Below, piece after piece: positions 37,426 through 46,283 of a stretch of 64,000 nucleotides of DNA. The position numbers and the translations under genes are program-made. The notes below the pieces were generated by a model that did no database searches, had not been told where the DNA came from, and saw only the letters and a program-made list of their open reading frames with translations. Source of the DNA: G965230615 sp965230615 (GTDB taxonomy: Bacteria; Pseudomonadota; Gammaproteobacteria; HTCC5015). Each line of letters begins with the position of its first letter. Position 1 is the stretch's first letter. The stretch lies in NCBI GenBank assembly GCA_965230615.1, contig OZ246012.1:2046001-2110000 (forward strand), given 5' to 3'.

Positions 37426-37453
37426 CTATCGGCCAATGACAAGCAAAGCTTTA
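37426..37453 (-). promoter_or_regulatory. sigma-28 (FliA)-like promoter of the receptor gene
   Basis: On the minus strand TAAAGCTT then, after 12 bases, GCCGATAG, compared with the consensus TAAAGTTT-N11-GCCGATAA. The spacer is one base long. Predicted start about 150 bases before the receptor ATG. Confidence 0.5.
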
Positions 37454-37490
37454 TAAGCTGCCTTAACACTCCCATTTCAACGTGTTTACC

Positions 37491-37517
37491 TCAATATCCA
37501 ACGCAAAACGCCGATAG
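37491..37517 (+). promoter_or_regulatory. sigma-28 (FliA)-like promoter of the che genes
   Basis: TCAATATC, 11 bases, GCCGATAG. The -10 matches 7 of 8 and spacing is exact; the -35 matches 4 of 8. Located 70 bases upstream of the cheY ATG. Confidence 0.45.
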
Positions 37518-37587
37518 CAGACAATGAAACACCCCCGTATTTCTATATGGGCCCCATTAAAGCAGACAATCACTTAGGGTGTAGATA

Positions 37588-37950
37588 ATGGCAAATATCC
37601 TTGCAGTAGACGACTCTCCTTCCATGCGCAAAATGGTTTCTTTCACGCTCAAGGAAGCTGGTCACAATGTCACGACCGCAGAAACTGGTGAAGCTGGCTT
37701 GGAAGCGGCCAAAAAAATCCAGGCTGACCTTGTGCTTACTGATATTAATATGCCAGCCATGGATGGTTTATCTTTAGTAAAAGCACTCCGCGAACTACCT
37801 GATTATGAGCACATCCCAATACTCGTGCTCACAACTGAATCTGGCAGCAATAAAAAGCAGGAAGGGAAAAATGTCGGTGCCACTGGCTGGATTGTAAAAC
37901 CGTTTAACCCCGAAAAGCTGCTGCAAGTCGTCTCCAAAGTACTGGATTAA
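37588..37950 (+). CDS. cheY: CheY-type chemotaxis response regulator
   Basis: 120 residues, a lone receiver domain. Acid pocket Asp8/Asp9, phosphoacceptor Asp52 (LTDINMP), Thr83 and Lys104 (VKPF) all present. First gene of a + strand che operon; AGGGTG lies before the ATG. The next gene is its likely kinase, CheA. Whether it drives the flagellar switch or another output cannot be told from one domain. Confidence 0.92.
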   Translation: MANILAVDDSPSMRKMVSFTLKEAGHNVTTAETGEAGLEAAKKIQADLVLTDINMPAMDGLSLVKALRELPDYEHIPILVLTTESGSNKKQEGKNVGATGWIVKPFNPEKLLQVVSKVLD

Positions 37951-37966
37951 TATTGGCGGGCACAAT

Positions 37967-39898
37967 ATGGACTTCAAGGAAGTTGTAGAAGCCTTCTTTG
38001 TTGAGAGCTTTGAAGGACTGGACATGATGGAAAGCGGGCTGCTCAGCATGGAGCCAGGGCATACCGACCCAGAACTTATTCATGCCATTTTTCGCGCTGC
38101 CCACTCCATCAAGGGCGGAGGTGGCACTTTTGGTTTTGGCGAAGTATCAGACTTTATGCATGCTGTTGAAGCATTGCTGGAAGAGCTGCGTCAAGGCAAA
38201 AGAGAAACCACATCGGCGCTGTTGGAACTATTGCTTGAGTCTGTTGATTGCGCCAGAGAAATGTTACGCGAGTCGCAATACAACCACCCCTTACCACATA
38301 ATCGTATTTCTAAATTGCTAACGCAACTACAAGGACAACTCCTTAAGAAAACAAATAATAACAATAACAACACCATCACAAACAATAACGGCACTCAACA
38401 ACATTGGCATATCCGCTTTAAGCCTTTACCGGATTTACTTCGAAGCGGCAATGACCCCATAAAAATATTCCGAGAACTCCAACAACTAGGCCGGTTAGAA
38501 AGTCGCTCTTATAGCAATTCGGTGCCAAAACTGTCAGCACTAGAATCTAAAAAAATCTATCTGCGCTGGCATTTAGATCTACACACTGACGCTAATGAAG
38601 CACAAATCAAAGAAGTCTTTGAATGGGTAGACGATGAATGTGATTTGGAAATCAACTTACAGGAAAAAAAATCCAGCAAACCCAGCAACAGCGGCGATCC
38701 CCAAACAGCAGAATCTGTGCGCGTCAGCATTGAAAAAATTGACAATCTAATAAACCTTGTCGGCGAACTCGTGATCACACAATCGATGCTAAGCCGTTTC
38801 GAAAACAATGTCGGCGAACATAATATTTATCATTTACAAGCAGCGCTCAGACGCCTAATGCTAAACACACGCGAACTTCAAGAAAATGTTTTGCAAATAC
38901 GCATGCTACCAATCCGGTTCTCCTTTAACCGTATGCCACGGCTAGTACATGACACCTGCAAAAAGTTAAACAAAAAAGTAGATCTACAGATTATCGGAGA
39001 AGAAACCGAGCTAGATAAAACCGTCCTGGAAAAAATCAATGACCCCTTAGTGCATTTAGTCCGCAACTCTCTGGATCATGGCATGGAGCTGCCAGAAGAA
39101 AGATTGGCTCTCGGCAAACCCGAAAGAGGCACAATTGAGCTCAAGGCATTTCACGAAGGCGGCAATGTTGTGATTGAAGTACATGATAATGGTCGCGGTT
39201 TAAATTTTGAAAAAATCATGGAGAAAGCCAAGCACAAAAACCTGATTACGCATGATGACAATATGACACAAGAACAAATTGGCAATCTCATTTTCCACCC
39301 AGGTTTTTCAACGGTAGATGAAGTCAGTGATTTATCAGGCCGTGGCGTTGGCATGGATGTCGTCAAGAGAAATATTAATGAGCTTGGTGGTGATGTCTGG
39401 GTTCAATCAAAACCCGGGCAAGGCACTACCATTACAATCAAACTACCGCTAACACTCGCTATTCTCGATGGCCAACTGGTTAAGATTAAAAACGAAACAT
39501 ATATCATCCCCTTAATCTCAATCATTGAAACATTACAAATCCAGCCTGAGCGCATTAATGAACTGCCTGGCAAATACCCGCTCTACCGTTTAAGAAACAC
39601 ACCGATACCCATCATCAATCTGCAAACAGTTTTTTCAAGCCTGCCTGACAAATCCGGCATATCCAAAGATGATTTATTGGTAATCGTCGACTCAGAGCGA
39701 CAAAATTTCGGTATCCTAGTCGATGAGTTACTCGACCAACAACAAGTGGTGGTTAAAAGCCTCGAAACAAACTTTAAATCCATACAAGGCATTTCAGGCG
39801 CAACCATACTCGGCGATGGCACAGTCGCCCTTATTCTCGACATCCAAGGCATTATTCATGCCTTTAGCGATCAAAACTACAAGACCGCCGTGGCTTAA
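37967..39898 (+). CDS. cheA: chemotaxis histidine kinase CheA
   Basis: 643 residues. Hpt domain with phosphorylatable His46 (AAHSIKGGGGTFGF). An Asn-rich linker (~129-141) is followed by a small alpha/beta domain (~147-235) in the place of a CheY-binding P2 domain, then dimerisation helices (~250-320). The ATPase has LVRNSLDHGME, HDNGRGL and GRGVGMDVVKRNI, and a CheW-like domain runs ~495-643. Autophosphorylates under receptor control and passes phosphate to CheY. Starts 17 bases after cheY. Confidence 0.95.
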   Translation: MDFKEVVEAFFVESFEGLDMMESGLLSMEPGHTDPELIHAIFRAAHSIKGGGGTFGFGEVSDFMHAVEALLEELRQGKRETTSALLELLLESVDCAREMLRESQYNHPLPHNRISKLLTQLQGQLLKKTNNNNNNTITNNNGTQQHWHIRFKPLPDLLRSGNDPIKIFRELQQLGRLESRSYSNSVPKLSALESKKIYLRWHLDLHTDANEAQIKEVFEWVDDECDLEINLQEKKSSKPSNSGDPQTAESVRVSIEKIDNLINLVGELVITQSMLSRFENNVGEHNIYHLQAALRRLMLNTRELQENVLQIRMLPIRFSFNRMPRLVHDTCKKLNKKVDLQIIGEETELDKTVLEKINDPLVHLVRNSLDHGMELPEERLALGKPERGTIELKAFHEGGNVVIEVHDNGRGLNFEKIMEKAKHKNLITHDDNMTQEQIGNLIFHPGFSTVDEVSDLSGRGVGMDVVKRNINELGGDVWVQSKPGQGTTITIKLPLTLAILDGQLVKIKNETYIIPLISIIETLQIQPERINELPGKYPLYRLRNTPIPIINLQTVFSSLPDKSGISKDDLLVIVDSERQNFGILVDELLDQQQVVVKSLETNFKSIQGISGATILGDGTVALILDIQGIIHAFSDQNYKTAVA

Positions 39899-39910
39899 GT
39901 GGAATCTAAT

Positions 39911-40462
39911 ATGGCATTTAACGAACACAATGATTCCATCACTCACCTTCGCGATGATATTGACCAGTATCTCACTTTTTTTCTTGGCCACGAGGAATAT
40001 GGACTTGATATCTTGCAAGTTCAAGAAATAAAGGGCTGGGGCGAGGTAACCAAAATCCCAAACACCCCCCATTATATGCTGGGGATCATTAACTTACGTG
40101 GCGCTATCGTGCCTATTATTGATTTACGCATACGCTTCGGTTTGGATTTAGTTGAGTACACACCCACAACCGTGGTTATCGTTGCCAAAGTCACCTCACC
40201 TGATAAAAACCGCATCATCGGCATTGTGGTAGATGCTGTCGCTGAGGTGTATGACCTTACAGAAGAAAACTTAAAACCGCCACCTGACTTTGGCTGTAAC
40301 ATTGACATGGATTATGTAACCGGACTTGCAAGCATAGATGAAAAAATAATTATTATGCTCGATGTTAATAAGCTTATTTTCGAAGAATTCTTTGCCGTTA
40401 TTGATAACAAAATACAGCAGACAGAAAACTCTTCCAAAACTCAAGACAAAGAAACAATATGA
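39911..40462 (+). CDS. cheW: chemotaxis coupling protein CheW
   Basis: 183 residues from the ATG at 39911. A GTG start at 39899, directly after the cheA stop, is possible but lacks its own ribosome site. CheW fold with YGLDILQVQEIKGWG, YMLGIINLRGAIVPIIDLR and a Lys/Gln-rich tail. Links receptors to CheA. Stop overlaps the next start (ATGA). Confidence 0.93.
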   Translation: MAFNEHNDSITHLRDDIDQYLTFFLGHEEYGLDILQVQEIKGWGEVTKIPNTPHYMLGIINLRGAIVPIIDLRIRFGLDLVEYTPTTVVIVAKVTSPDKNRIIGIVVDAVAEVYDLTEENLKPPPDFGCNIDMDYVTGLASIDEKIIIMLDVNKLIFEEFFAVIDNKIQQTENSSKTQDKETI

Positions 40463-40857
40463 CGAGCAGCAGCAAAAAAAAGACAAGCCGCAAAGTTGCC
40501 AGCAAGAAAAAGGCAAGCGCAACGCGTAGCCCCACAACAAAGCGCATTGACAAAATCATCCAGCTTAGCGAAAAAACAACCATCAAGAATTTAACTGACA
40601 CACAAACCATGTTGACCGAAGCACTGCAACAACACAATGAAATCAATATTGACTTGTCCAAAATACAAATTATTGATACCGCAGCATTACAGTTATTACT
40701 TGCCTTCAAGCTCGAAGCAGACAGCTTAAACAAACAACTAACATGGCTAACACCGAGTGAAGCATTTCAGCAGGCCATTAGCATACTAGACCTGCAAAAT
40801 TATTTTACCCATGAAAATGAGCCGCAGCAGGCCAATACAGTCAACTTACAGGTATAG
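40459..40857 (+). CDS. STAS-domain protein of the che operon
   Basis: 132 residues. A Lys/Ser/Thr-rich, probably disordered N-terminus (1-35) precedes a STAS domain (INIDLSKIQIIDTAALQLLL). The residue at the usual phosphorylation site is Thr in IDTAAL rather than Ser. It resembles anti-anti-sigma-like STAS proteins found in chemotaxis clusters; no cognate kinase or phosphatase is adjacent. Overlaps cheW by 4 bases. Confidence 0.8.
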   Translation: MTSSSKKKTSRKVASKKKASATRSPTTKRIDKIIQLSEKTTIKNLTDTQTMLTEALQQHNEINIDLSKIQIIDTAALQLLLAFKLEADSLNKQLTWLTPSEAFQQAISILDLQNYFTHENEPQQANTVNLQV

Positions 40858-40861
40858 CCCC

Positions 40862-41401
40862 ATGAGTAACGACGAAAACCTTTACGACAAAAATAAAGTG
40901 CAGTGGTCAGAAACAATGCATATGCTAGACCTCTCAGCCAATCAAATTGATGTCACCATTAAAGAAGGTAATGACTCTATCGATGTATTGATGGACAGCT
41001 TTACAGCTATGGCCAATCATCTAGACGTTTTAGAGAAGTCGATTAACCAGAGCGTACCAGACAGTCATCACTTGGCTGACAACTGCTATGCAATTAAAGA
41101 GAAAGTTAACCAATTGGTGATTGGCTTACAGTTTTACGATCGTTTTACTCAACGTTTAAATCATGTAAGGCAAAGCCTGGCTGTATTAGCAGAGCTAATT
41201 GATGATCCACAGAGACACAACTTCCCCGAAGAGTGGATCTCATTACATAACAAAATTCGCTCCAGTTATTCTATCGAACAAAAAAAAACCATCTTTCAGG
41301 CACTCATGCAAGGGGCCGATATTGATGAAGTATTTGAACTATTCGAAAAGAAAAGTCCGCAGCAGGAACACACTCAACATACACAAGAGGGTGGCAACTA
41401 A
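40862..41401 (+). CDS. helical che-operon protein, possible CheZ-like phosphatase
   Basis: 179 residues from the ATG at 40862; the longer frame overlaps the STAS gene by 47 bases without a ribosome site. Almost wholly helical: residues ~28-62 and ~70-113 form a likely hairpin. The second helix carries LQFYDRFTQRLNHV, in which Asp93 and Gln97 have the same D-x-x-x-Q spacing as the catalytic Asp143/Gln147 of E. coli CheZ (DFQDLTGQ). The C-terminus is polar and unlike the CheZ CheY-binding tail. CheZ-like activity on the CheY above is an inference. Confidence 0.6.
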   Translation: MSNDENLYDKNKVQWSETMHMLDLSANQIDVTIKEGNDSIDVLMDSFTAMANHLDVLEKSINQSVPDSHHLADNCYAIKEKVNQLVIGLQFYDRFTQRLNHVRQSLAVLAELIDDPQRHNFPEEWISLHNKIRSSYSIEQKKTIFQALMQGADIDEVFELFEKKSPQQEHTQHTQEGGN

Positions 41402-41416
41402 GCCTATTACTAAGCT

Positions 41417-42055
41417 ATGAGTCGTTCTTCTCCACAAAATATCCCTCCCCCTGTCAATAACACTAACAGCACTCAGCAAAGCCAATTAGATATACAAGGC
41501 ATGCAAACCATTCACTTAAAGGCTGGCGATTATCATATTACTAATCAAAACCAGATTATTACGACTGTGCTGGGTGCCTGCCTATCTGCCTGCGTCAGAG
41601 ACCGTGAGCTGGGTATTGGCGGCATGAACCATTTTATCCTGCCCTATTTTGCTGTTAACGAAAATTCTGACTGGGAATATACCGCTGTTAACTCTGCAAT
41701 TCGTTTTGGCACTCATAATATGGAGCAGCTTATTAACTCAATTTTGAAACAAGGCGGTAAACGCAACAACCTAGAATTTAAATTTTTTGGCGCAGGCAAT
41801 GTCATTGGCCCCCCCAATAATATTGGGGAACACAATATTAAATTTATCCGTGACTTCATGAATACCGAAGGCTATGGCATCAGCGCGGAAAGCCTGGGCA
41901 ATGAGTATCCAATTAAGATCAATTACCATCCGGTTAGCGGCAAAGCCTGGGTCAAGCGGGTGGAGATTGCCACCTTGGAAGTCGCTGCCCAGGAAAAGCT
42001 CTATATTCACCAGCTGGAAGAAAAAATTATGGACGGTACCATTGAGATATTCTAA
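41417..42055 (+). CDS. cheD: chemoreceptor glutamine deamidase CheD
   Basis: 212 residues. After a polar N-terminus (~1-30) comes a CheD domain with catalytic Cys55 (TTVLGACLSACV), His72 (GGMNHFILP, 17 residues on) and Thr49, the spacing of the known triad. Deamidates receptor glutamines and can bind CheY-P/CheC in other bacteria. cheR and cheB are not in this window. Ends the che operon; the 181-base gap after it has a hairpin (42123-42158) without a T-run. Confidence 0.9.
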   Translation: MSRSSPQNIPPPVNNTNSTQQSQLDIQGMQTIHLKAGDYHITNQNQIITTVLGACLSACVRDRELGIGGMNHFILPYFAVNENSDWEYTAVNSAIRFGTHNMEQLINSILKQGGKRNNLEFKFFGAGNVIGPPNNIGEHNIKFIRDFMNTEGYGISAESLGNEYPIKINYHPVSGKAWVKRVEIATLEVAAQEKLYIHQLEEKIMDGTIEIF

Positions 42056-42207
42056 GGGCGAGAAACATTAGCGTTGAAACATTTTAAAAACGCCACATTT
42101 TAGGGCAAGATATTTTGTAAACAGCAGATTTGAGAGAACATCTCTCAGGATTGCTGCTCCATTCAAACCACAACCATAACTGCAATATCACCAGAGGGCT
42201 TTAGTTA

Positions 42208-42223
42208 ACCGTGATAACACGGT
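42208..42223 (+). promoter_or_regulatory. hairpin just before the glycosyltransferase start
   Basis: Perfect 6-bp repeat ACCGTG/CACGGT with an ATAA loop, ending 13 bases before the ATG. It occupies the ribosome-binding region, and no Shine-Dalgarno sequence is seen. Confidence 0.3.
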
Positions 42224-42236
42224 ATTATCCCGCCCT

Positions 42237-43088
42237 ATGAAACTGATTGTTATCAGCGCAATTTATAATATGCAGAAGTGGGTTGCGCAGAATATTGACA
42301 TGCTGCAACGCCAAACCTTTACTGACTTTCGTTGTTTGCTTGGCGATGACCTGTCGACCGATAACACCTGCGATATTATTAATAAACAGATTAAAGACGA
42401 CTCGCGTTTTCAGTTAGTCATCCATCAAGAAAAGAAATTTTCCATGGGCAATATCGCCACACTCATTGATATGGCGCAGCCCGATGATGAAGATGTTCTG
42501 GTATTGATTGACGGCGATGACCAGCTGGCTAACGAAACGGTTTTACAAAAAATCGTTGAGACATATGAAAACACAGGCTGCTGGATGACATACGGCAGCT
42601 ATGGTGATACCTCAGGCACTATTGATGACATTTGCTCACCTTACTCAGCTGAGGATATTCAGCTAAACCGCTTCAGACAGGTTAAGTGGCGTGCCTCACA
42701 CCTGAAAACATTCAAATATAAACTTTGGAAGCGCATAGACCCTAAGGATTTCACGATCAGTGAGGCCGAATACAAACAGGCTGTGCGACGCATGCTATTG
42801 AGTGGCCGCTTTCGAACCTGGTATGAGTGGCGCAAAATTAAACACACTGACTTACTCAACCCCTCACAGCAATATATTCGGCGCTGTGACGATAAAGCGA
42901 TGACCTACCCCATGCTCGAAATGGCTGGCGATAAGGCGCACTTTATTCAAGATTTGCTCTATATTTATAATATCAATGGCGCACCTTTACGCTATGGCTC
43001 AAAGCGCACTACCCAGCGTTGGTATACTCGCTGCATTCGCCATATCCTTAAGCACAAACAGCCCTATCAGCGCCTAGAAACGCAGTAG
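42237..43088 (+). CDS. family 2 glycosyltransferase
   Basis: 283 residues. GT-A fold N-terminus (MKLIVISAIYNMQKWVAQNI) with the nucleotide/metal motif IDGDD (91-95). Cytosolic, no transmembrane segments. The acceptor is unknown. Stands alone between the che operon and the REC-kinase gene; may add sugar to a surface glycan or flagellin, by analogy only. Confidence 0.85.
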   Translation: MKLIVISAIYNMQKWVAQNIDMLQRQTFTDFRCLLGDDLSTDNTCDIINKQIKDDSRFQLVIHQEKKFSMGNIATLIDMAQPDDEDVLVLIDGDDQLANETVLQKIVETYENTGCWMTYGSYGDTSGTIDDICSPYSAEDIQLNRFRQVKWRASHLKTFKYKLWKRIDPKDFTISEAEYKQAVRRMLLSGRFRTWYEWRKIKHTDLLNPSQQYIRRCDDKAMTYPMLEMAGDKAHFIQDLLYIYNINGAPLRYGSKRTTQRWYTRCIRHILKHKQPYQRLETQ

Positions 43089-43277
43089 CAGCCTTGCAGG
43101 CCCTTGCCGCCAGGCTGAGACGCTACCTTGCGCATCACTAAAGCCATTGCAAATCAAAAGCTTATCTGTGAACTAGCGCACCATACACATATGTACTTGT
43201 TCTATACTCAGATTGAATGGTAGATGGATTAACGCCTAATGATTGCATGGACTAGCATATATGCGTGTTAGTTTTGC

Positions 43278-43304
43278 TTAAGTTTAGCGCCTGTAGGCCG
43301 ACCT
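43278..43304 (+). promoter_or_regulatory. sigma-28-like promoter of the REC-kinase gene
   Basis: TTAAGTTT (7 of 8 to the -35), exactly 11 bases, then GCCGACCT (5 of 8 to the -10). Predicted start about 50 bases before the ATG at 43362. Would place this kinase in the motility regulon. Confidence 0.5.
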
Positions 43305-43361
43305 ATTCGTCATAGAGCAGCGTATATATTCACCGTAAGGGTCTTACTGAATACACAGAAT

Positions 43362-44879
43362 ATGAATGCCCAAGTCGATACAAAAAATGCGAATTCTGAC
43401 ATGGCCACAGATAGCAAAGACAAAAATACTCGAATAATCATCATCGATGATAGCCAGGACATCCATGAGGATTTTAACAAAATCCTGCTCCGCAAGAATG
43501 ATCATGCCGAGCTCGATAACATGGAAGCCATGCTATTCGGTGAAGAGGACAACAATACTAAATCCTCTCCCTTAGAGAATATGAACTTTCAGCTTGACCA
43601 TGCACTACAAGGCCAAGAAGGCTTTCAGATGGTGCAAAAATCGCTGGAGGATAAGCGACCGTATGCGCTGGCTTTTGTTGATATGCGCATGCCACCTGGC
43701 TGGGATGGACTCGAAACCATTGAGCATATTTGGCAAGTTGATCCTGATATTCAAATTGTTATTTGCTCAGCCTACTCAGACCACTCCTGGCAGGAAATTG
43801 CCGAGCGCCTGGACTACCGTGACAAACTGTATATTTTGCAAAAACCCTTTGCCGAAGAAGAAGTTCTGCAAATCGCACATACCCTGGTTGAAAAAAAACA
43901 ACGAGAACAAGAAAGCAGTCAAAAGCTTGACTTATTAGGCACCGAATACAAAAAGCAAGAACATATCCTGGAAGAAACTAACCAGGCTCTAGCCGCAGAA
44001 AAAGCTCATACACAGCGTATTGAACGCGATTTAATCATTTACCAAAAGCTGAAAAACATTGGACAGTTGGCTACCGGTATCGCCCACGAGATCAGCATGC
44101 TTAGCCAGTTTACAATCAATAACATCAAGTTTTTAAAGAAAGACTTCGATCAAATTGATAAATTACTTAGCACTTATCGCGACATGTACAGCACACAGGC
44201 AGACACTCAAGAATATCATCGCCTGGTTGAACAAATTCGCAAACAAGAAAAAGACATCAAGCTGTTTGATTTAGAGACCGATGTACCTGACACCTGCGAT
44301 CAAATGATGCATGCCGCTAATAACGTACTCGAGCTCGCTACCGCTATGCAGGAATTTGATTATTCCAGCCAAAAAAGCGAAGGCTTTTCTGATATTAACC
44401 GCATGATTCAAAACATGTTGCGCGTCTCTGAAAGTGACTATAAGTACATTGCAGATATTGAAACTGAACTTAAGGAAATCCCTAAACTGTTTTGCAATAT
44501 TGGTGATATTAACCAAGTGCTTATCAACTTAATCAGCAATGCAATTCATGCGATTGCTACCTCTGACCTTAGCTGCGACAGCGAGGACAAAGGCAATATT
44601 CTTATTAGTACTGAGCATGTTGATGGCAATATTATCATTCGTATTAAAGACTCAGGTGGTGGCATACCCGAAGAACTGCACAGTGAAGTTTTCAAACCTT
44701 TTTTCACAACCAAAGCACCCGGCAAAGGTTCTGGTCAAGGTTTAGCCATTGCACGAGCCATCGTGGAAGACGATCACGGCGGTAACCTGACATTTAACTC
44801 TAACAGTGAACACGGCACCACCTTTATTGTCCAATTACCTATTGGAGAACGTCAGCCAGACACTGACGACGCATTTTAA
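43362..44879 (+). CDS. receiver-histidine kinase fusion (REC at N-terminus)
   Basis: 505 residues. REC domain ~23-175 with Asp29/Asp30, phosphoacceptor Asp107 (FVDMRMPPGWDG) and Lys161. A ~35-residue acidic insertion (~48-85) falls between its first helix and the phosphoacceptor strand. Then a coiled coil ~180-228, a divergent histidine box (GQLATGIAHEISML, His242), and an ATPase domain with NQVLINLISNAIHAI and GSGQGLAIAR. No membrane segments. The input is probably phosphate from another kinase. Next to chemotaxis genes and preceded by a sigma-28-like site. Confidence 0.9.
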   Translation: MNAQVDTKNANSDMATDSKDKNTRIIIIDDSQDIHEDFNKILLRKNDHAELDNMEAMLFGEEDNNTKSSPLENMNFQLDHALQGQEGFQMVQKSLEDKRPYALAFVDMRMPPGWDGLETIEHIWQVDPDIQIVICSAYSDHSWQEIAERLDYRDKLYILQKPFAEEEVLQIAHTLVEKKQREQESSQKLDLLGTEYKKQEHILEETNQALAAEKAHTQRIERDLIIYQKLKNIGQLATGIAHEISMLSQFTINNIKFLKKDFDQIDKLLSTYRDMYSTQADTQEYHRLVEQIRKQEKDIKLFDLETDVPDTCDQMMHAANNVLELATAMQEFDYSSQKSEGFSDINRMIQNMLRVSESDYKYIADIETELKEIPKLFCNIGDINQVLINLISNAIHAIATSDLSCDSEDKGNILISTEHVDGNIIIRIKDSGGGIPEELHSEVFKPFFTTKAPGKGSGQGLAIARAIVEDDHGGNLTFNSNSEHGTTFIVQLPIGERQPDTDDAF

Positions 44880-45276
44880 AGAGCGCCTGTGAGTACTGCA
44901 ACGCCAGCACCCTTACCTTAAATCCCTTATTGGGAATAAGGCAATTAAACAAGCACGCTCATGAAACAGTAAGATTCGTAGTGTCTCGGCTTGAAATTAT
45001 ATTAAGTTTTTGATTTCTGAATACTTTGCTAGTAAAAACCCTGTGCATGTACAAAGCCAAAGCAATATACTCAACAGTTTCACCTCGCATGAATGCTGGT
45101 CACTTAAAACCCAAGCAGGGTATCAATCATATTGCACTAGCATGCAAATATGCGACAAAAGGCGGAGTGATCAACATCTTCTCTGAAGATGATCAGTTCG
45201 GCAAGAAAAGCTGGTATAGCGCTAAGCCTACAGCTATTATCGCACACCGCAAAAACAATGACCTGAGGGAGGGGAA
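44880..45276. other. gap with a doubtful small frame
   Basis: 397 bases. Contains a short inverted repeat at 44925-44941 (CCTTATT/AATAAGG) and an open frame of 77 codons (45047-45280, MYKAKAIYSTVSPRMNAGH...). That frame overlaps the next gene by four bases but has no ribosome site and no recognisable family. I do not call it a gene, though a small protein cannot be excluded. Confidence 0.3.
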
Positions 45277-46050
45277 ATGAAGAGAAGGCCTAAATCCAAA
45301 GCGCCACTGGCTGTTATTACGCTATTTTTCAAAAGGCGATTCGCTAAAGTAAGTGCTTATGTGGAAAAAAAGGTCAAAGCGCATGCACCCATTATTATTG
45401 CGACATTATCTATCGCAGTAGGCTTGGTTGTGGTTTATATAGGTATTCACCCAATTATCAATGCTCCAATTGACCAAGATAATCCACAGCTGGGGTATAA
45501 CAGCAACGAGACTCACCTAACAACACCAGATTTCCTAGAAGCCCCTTTTGCCGTCAAGGAATACTATGTGCCTTCCGGCTATATGGGCGACGGACAAGAG
45601 AACCGGGAATCCATTCATGTGGAAGTACTAGAAAACTGCAATGATCGCGAAGACAGTGGTGACGGTCACTGCACGAAAGTAAGTTATACCCCCGGTGAAA
45701 AACATTGGGGTGGCTCTTATTGGCAACATCCCCACAGTAACTGGGGCAAATATCAAGGCATCACCATAAAAAATGCTACGCGGATTTCTTTTTGGGCAAA
45801 AGGTGAAACCGGTTCCGAGGTTGTCAGTTTTATGGCTGGCGGTATTGATGTCTTACATTACCCTCACCGAGATAGCTTCAAGGCTGACCTTGGCGAAATT
45901 AAACTTAGTCAGCGCTGGCTGCGGTATGATATGGATGTTTCCGAGATGGACCTCAACAATGTCATTGGCGGCTTTGCCTGGACCGCTGCCGATCATGATA
46001 ATCCATCTGGCAAAATCACCTTCTACCTGGATGATATTATCTACGAATAG
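45277..46050 (+). CDS. membrane-anchored beta-sandwich (carbohydrate-binding-like) protein
   Basis: 257 residues. Basic N-terminus (MKRRPKSKAPLAVITLFFKR), one transmembrane helix ~45-65, then an exported domain. It contains RISFWAKGETGSEVV, WLRYDMDVSEMDLN and the ending KITFYLDDIIYE. This pattern is seen in galactose-binding-like / CBM-type domains that coat sugar-active proteins. No catalytic residues recognised. GAGGGG precedes the ATG. Perhaps binds a cell-surface or environmental glycan. Confidence 0.7.
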   Translation: MKRRPKSKAPLAVITLFFKRRFAKVSAYVEKKVKAHAPIIIATLSIAVGLVVVYIGIHPIINAPIDQDNPQLGYNSNETHLTTPDFLEAPFAVKEYYVPSGYMGDGQENRESIHVEVLENCNDREDSGDGHCTKVSYTPGEKHWGGSYWQHPHSNWGKYQGITIKNATRISFWAKGETGSEVVSFMAGGIDVLHYPHRDSFKADLGEIKLSQRWLRYDMDVSEMDLNNVIGGFAWTAADHDNPSGKITFYLDDIIYE

Positions 46051-46118
46051 CAAGGCTGTTCTGCTACCTTCTTGCCTTCTCAAGCACGTAGCAGACAAGC
46101 CCACTTTTTACTAACACA

Positions 46119-46150
46119 AATTAATTGACACTCTTTCGCGTCAATTAATT
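46119..46150 (+). promoter_or_regulatory. perfect 11-bp dyad upstream of the methyltransferase cassette
   Basis: AATTAATTGAC, 10 bases, GTCAATTAATT. Arm centres are 21 bp apart, two helical turns, as for a dimeric regulator site. It embeds TTGACA (46125-46130), but no good -10 follows at 16-18 bases. Operator or protein-binding site is an inference. Confidence 0.45.
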
Positions 46151-46283
46151 GGCGCTTGTATAAGCATCCCACAACATACCAACCGATTTGCTCATGTAGT
46201 CCAGAGCAAAAACCCTCAAAGTAATTATGGCTTGGATTTTGCTTTAACCTACAGGCAACCATATTGCTTTAGGGACGAAGCTA

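Noticed and set aside
45047..45280. 77-codon + strand frame before the membrane-anchored protein
   Set aside because: No clear ribosome site or family; ends four bases into a well-started gene. Left as doubtful.
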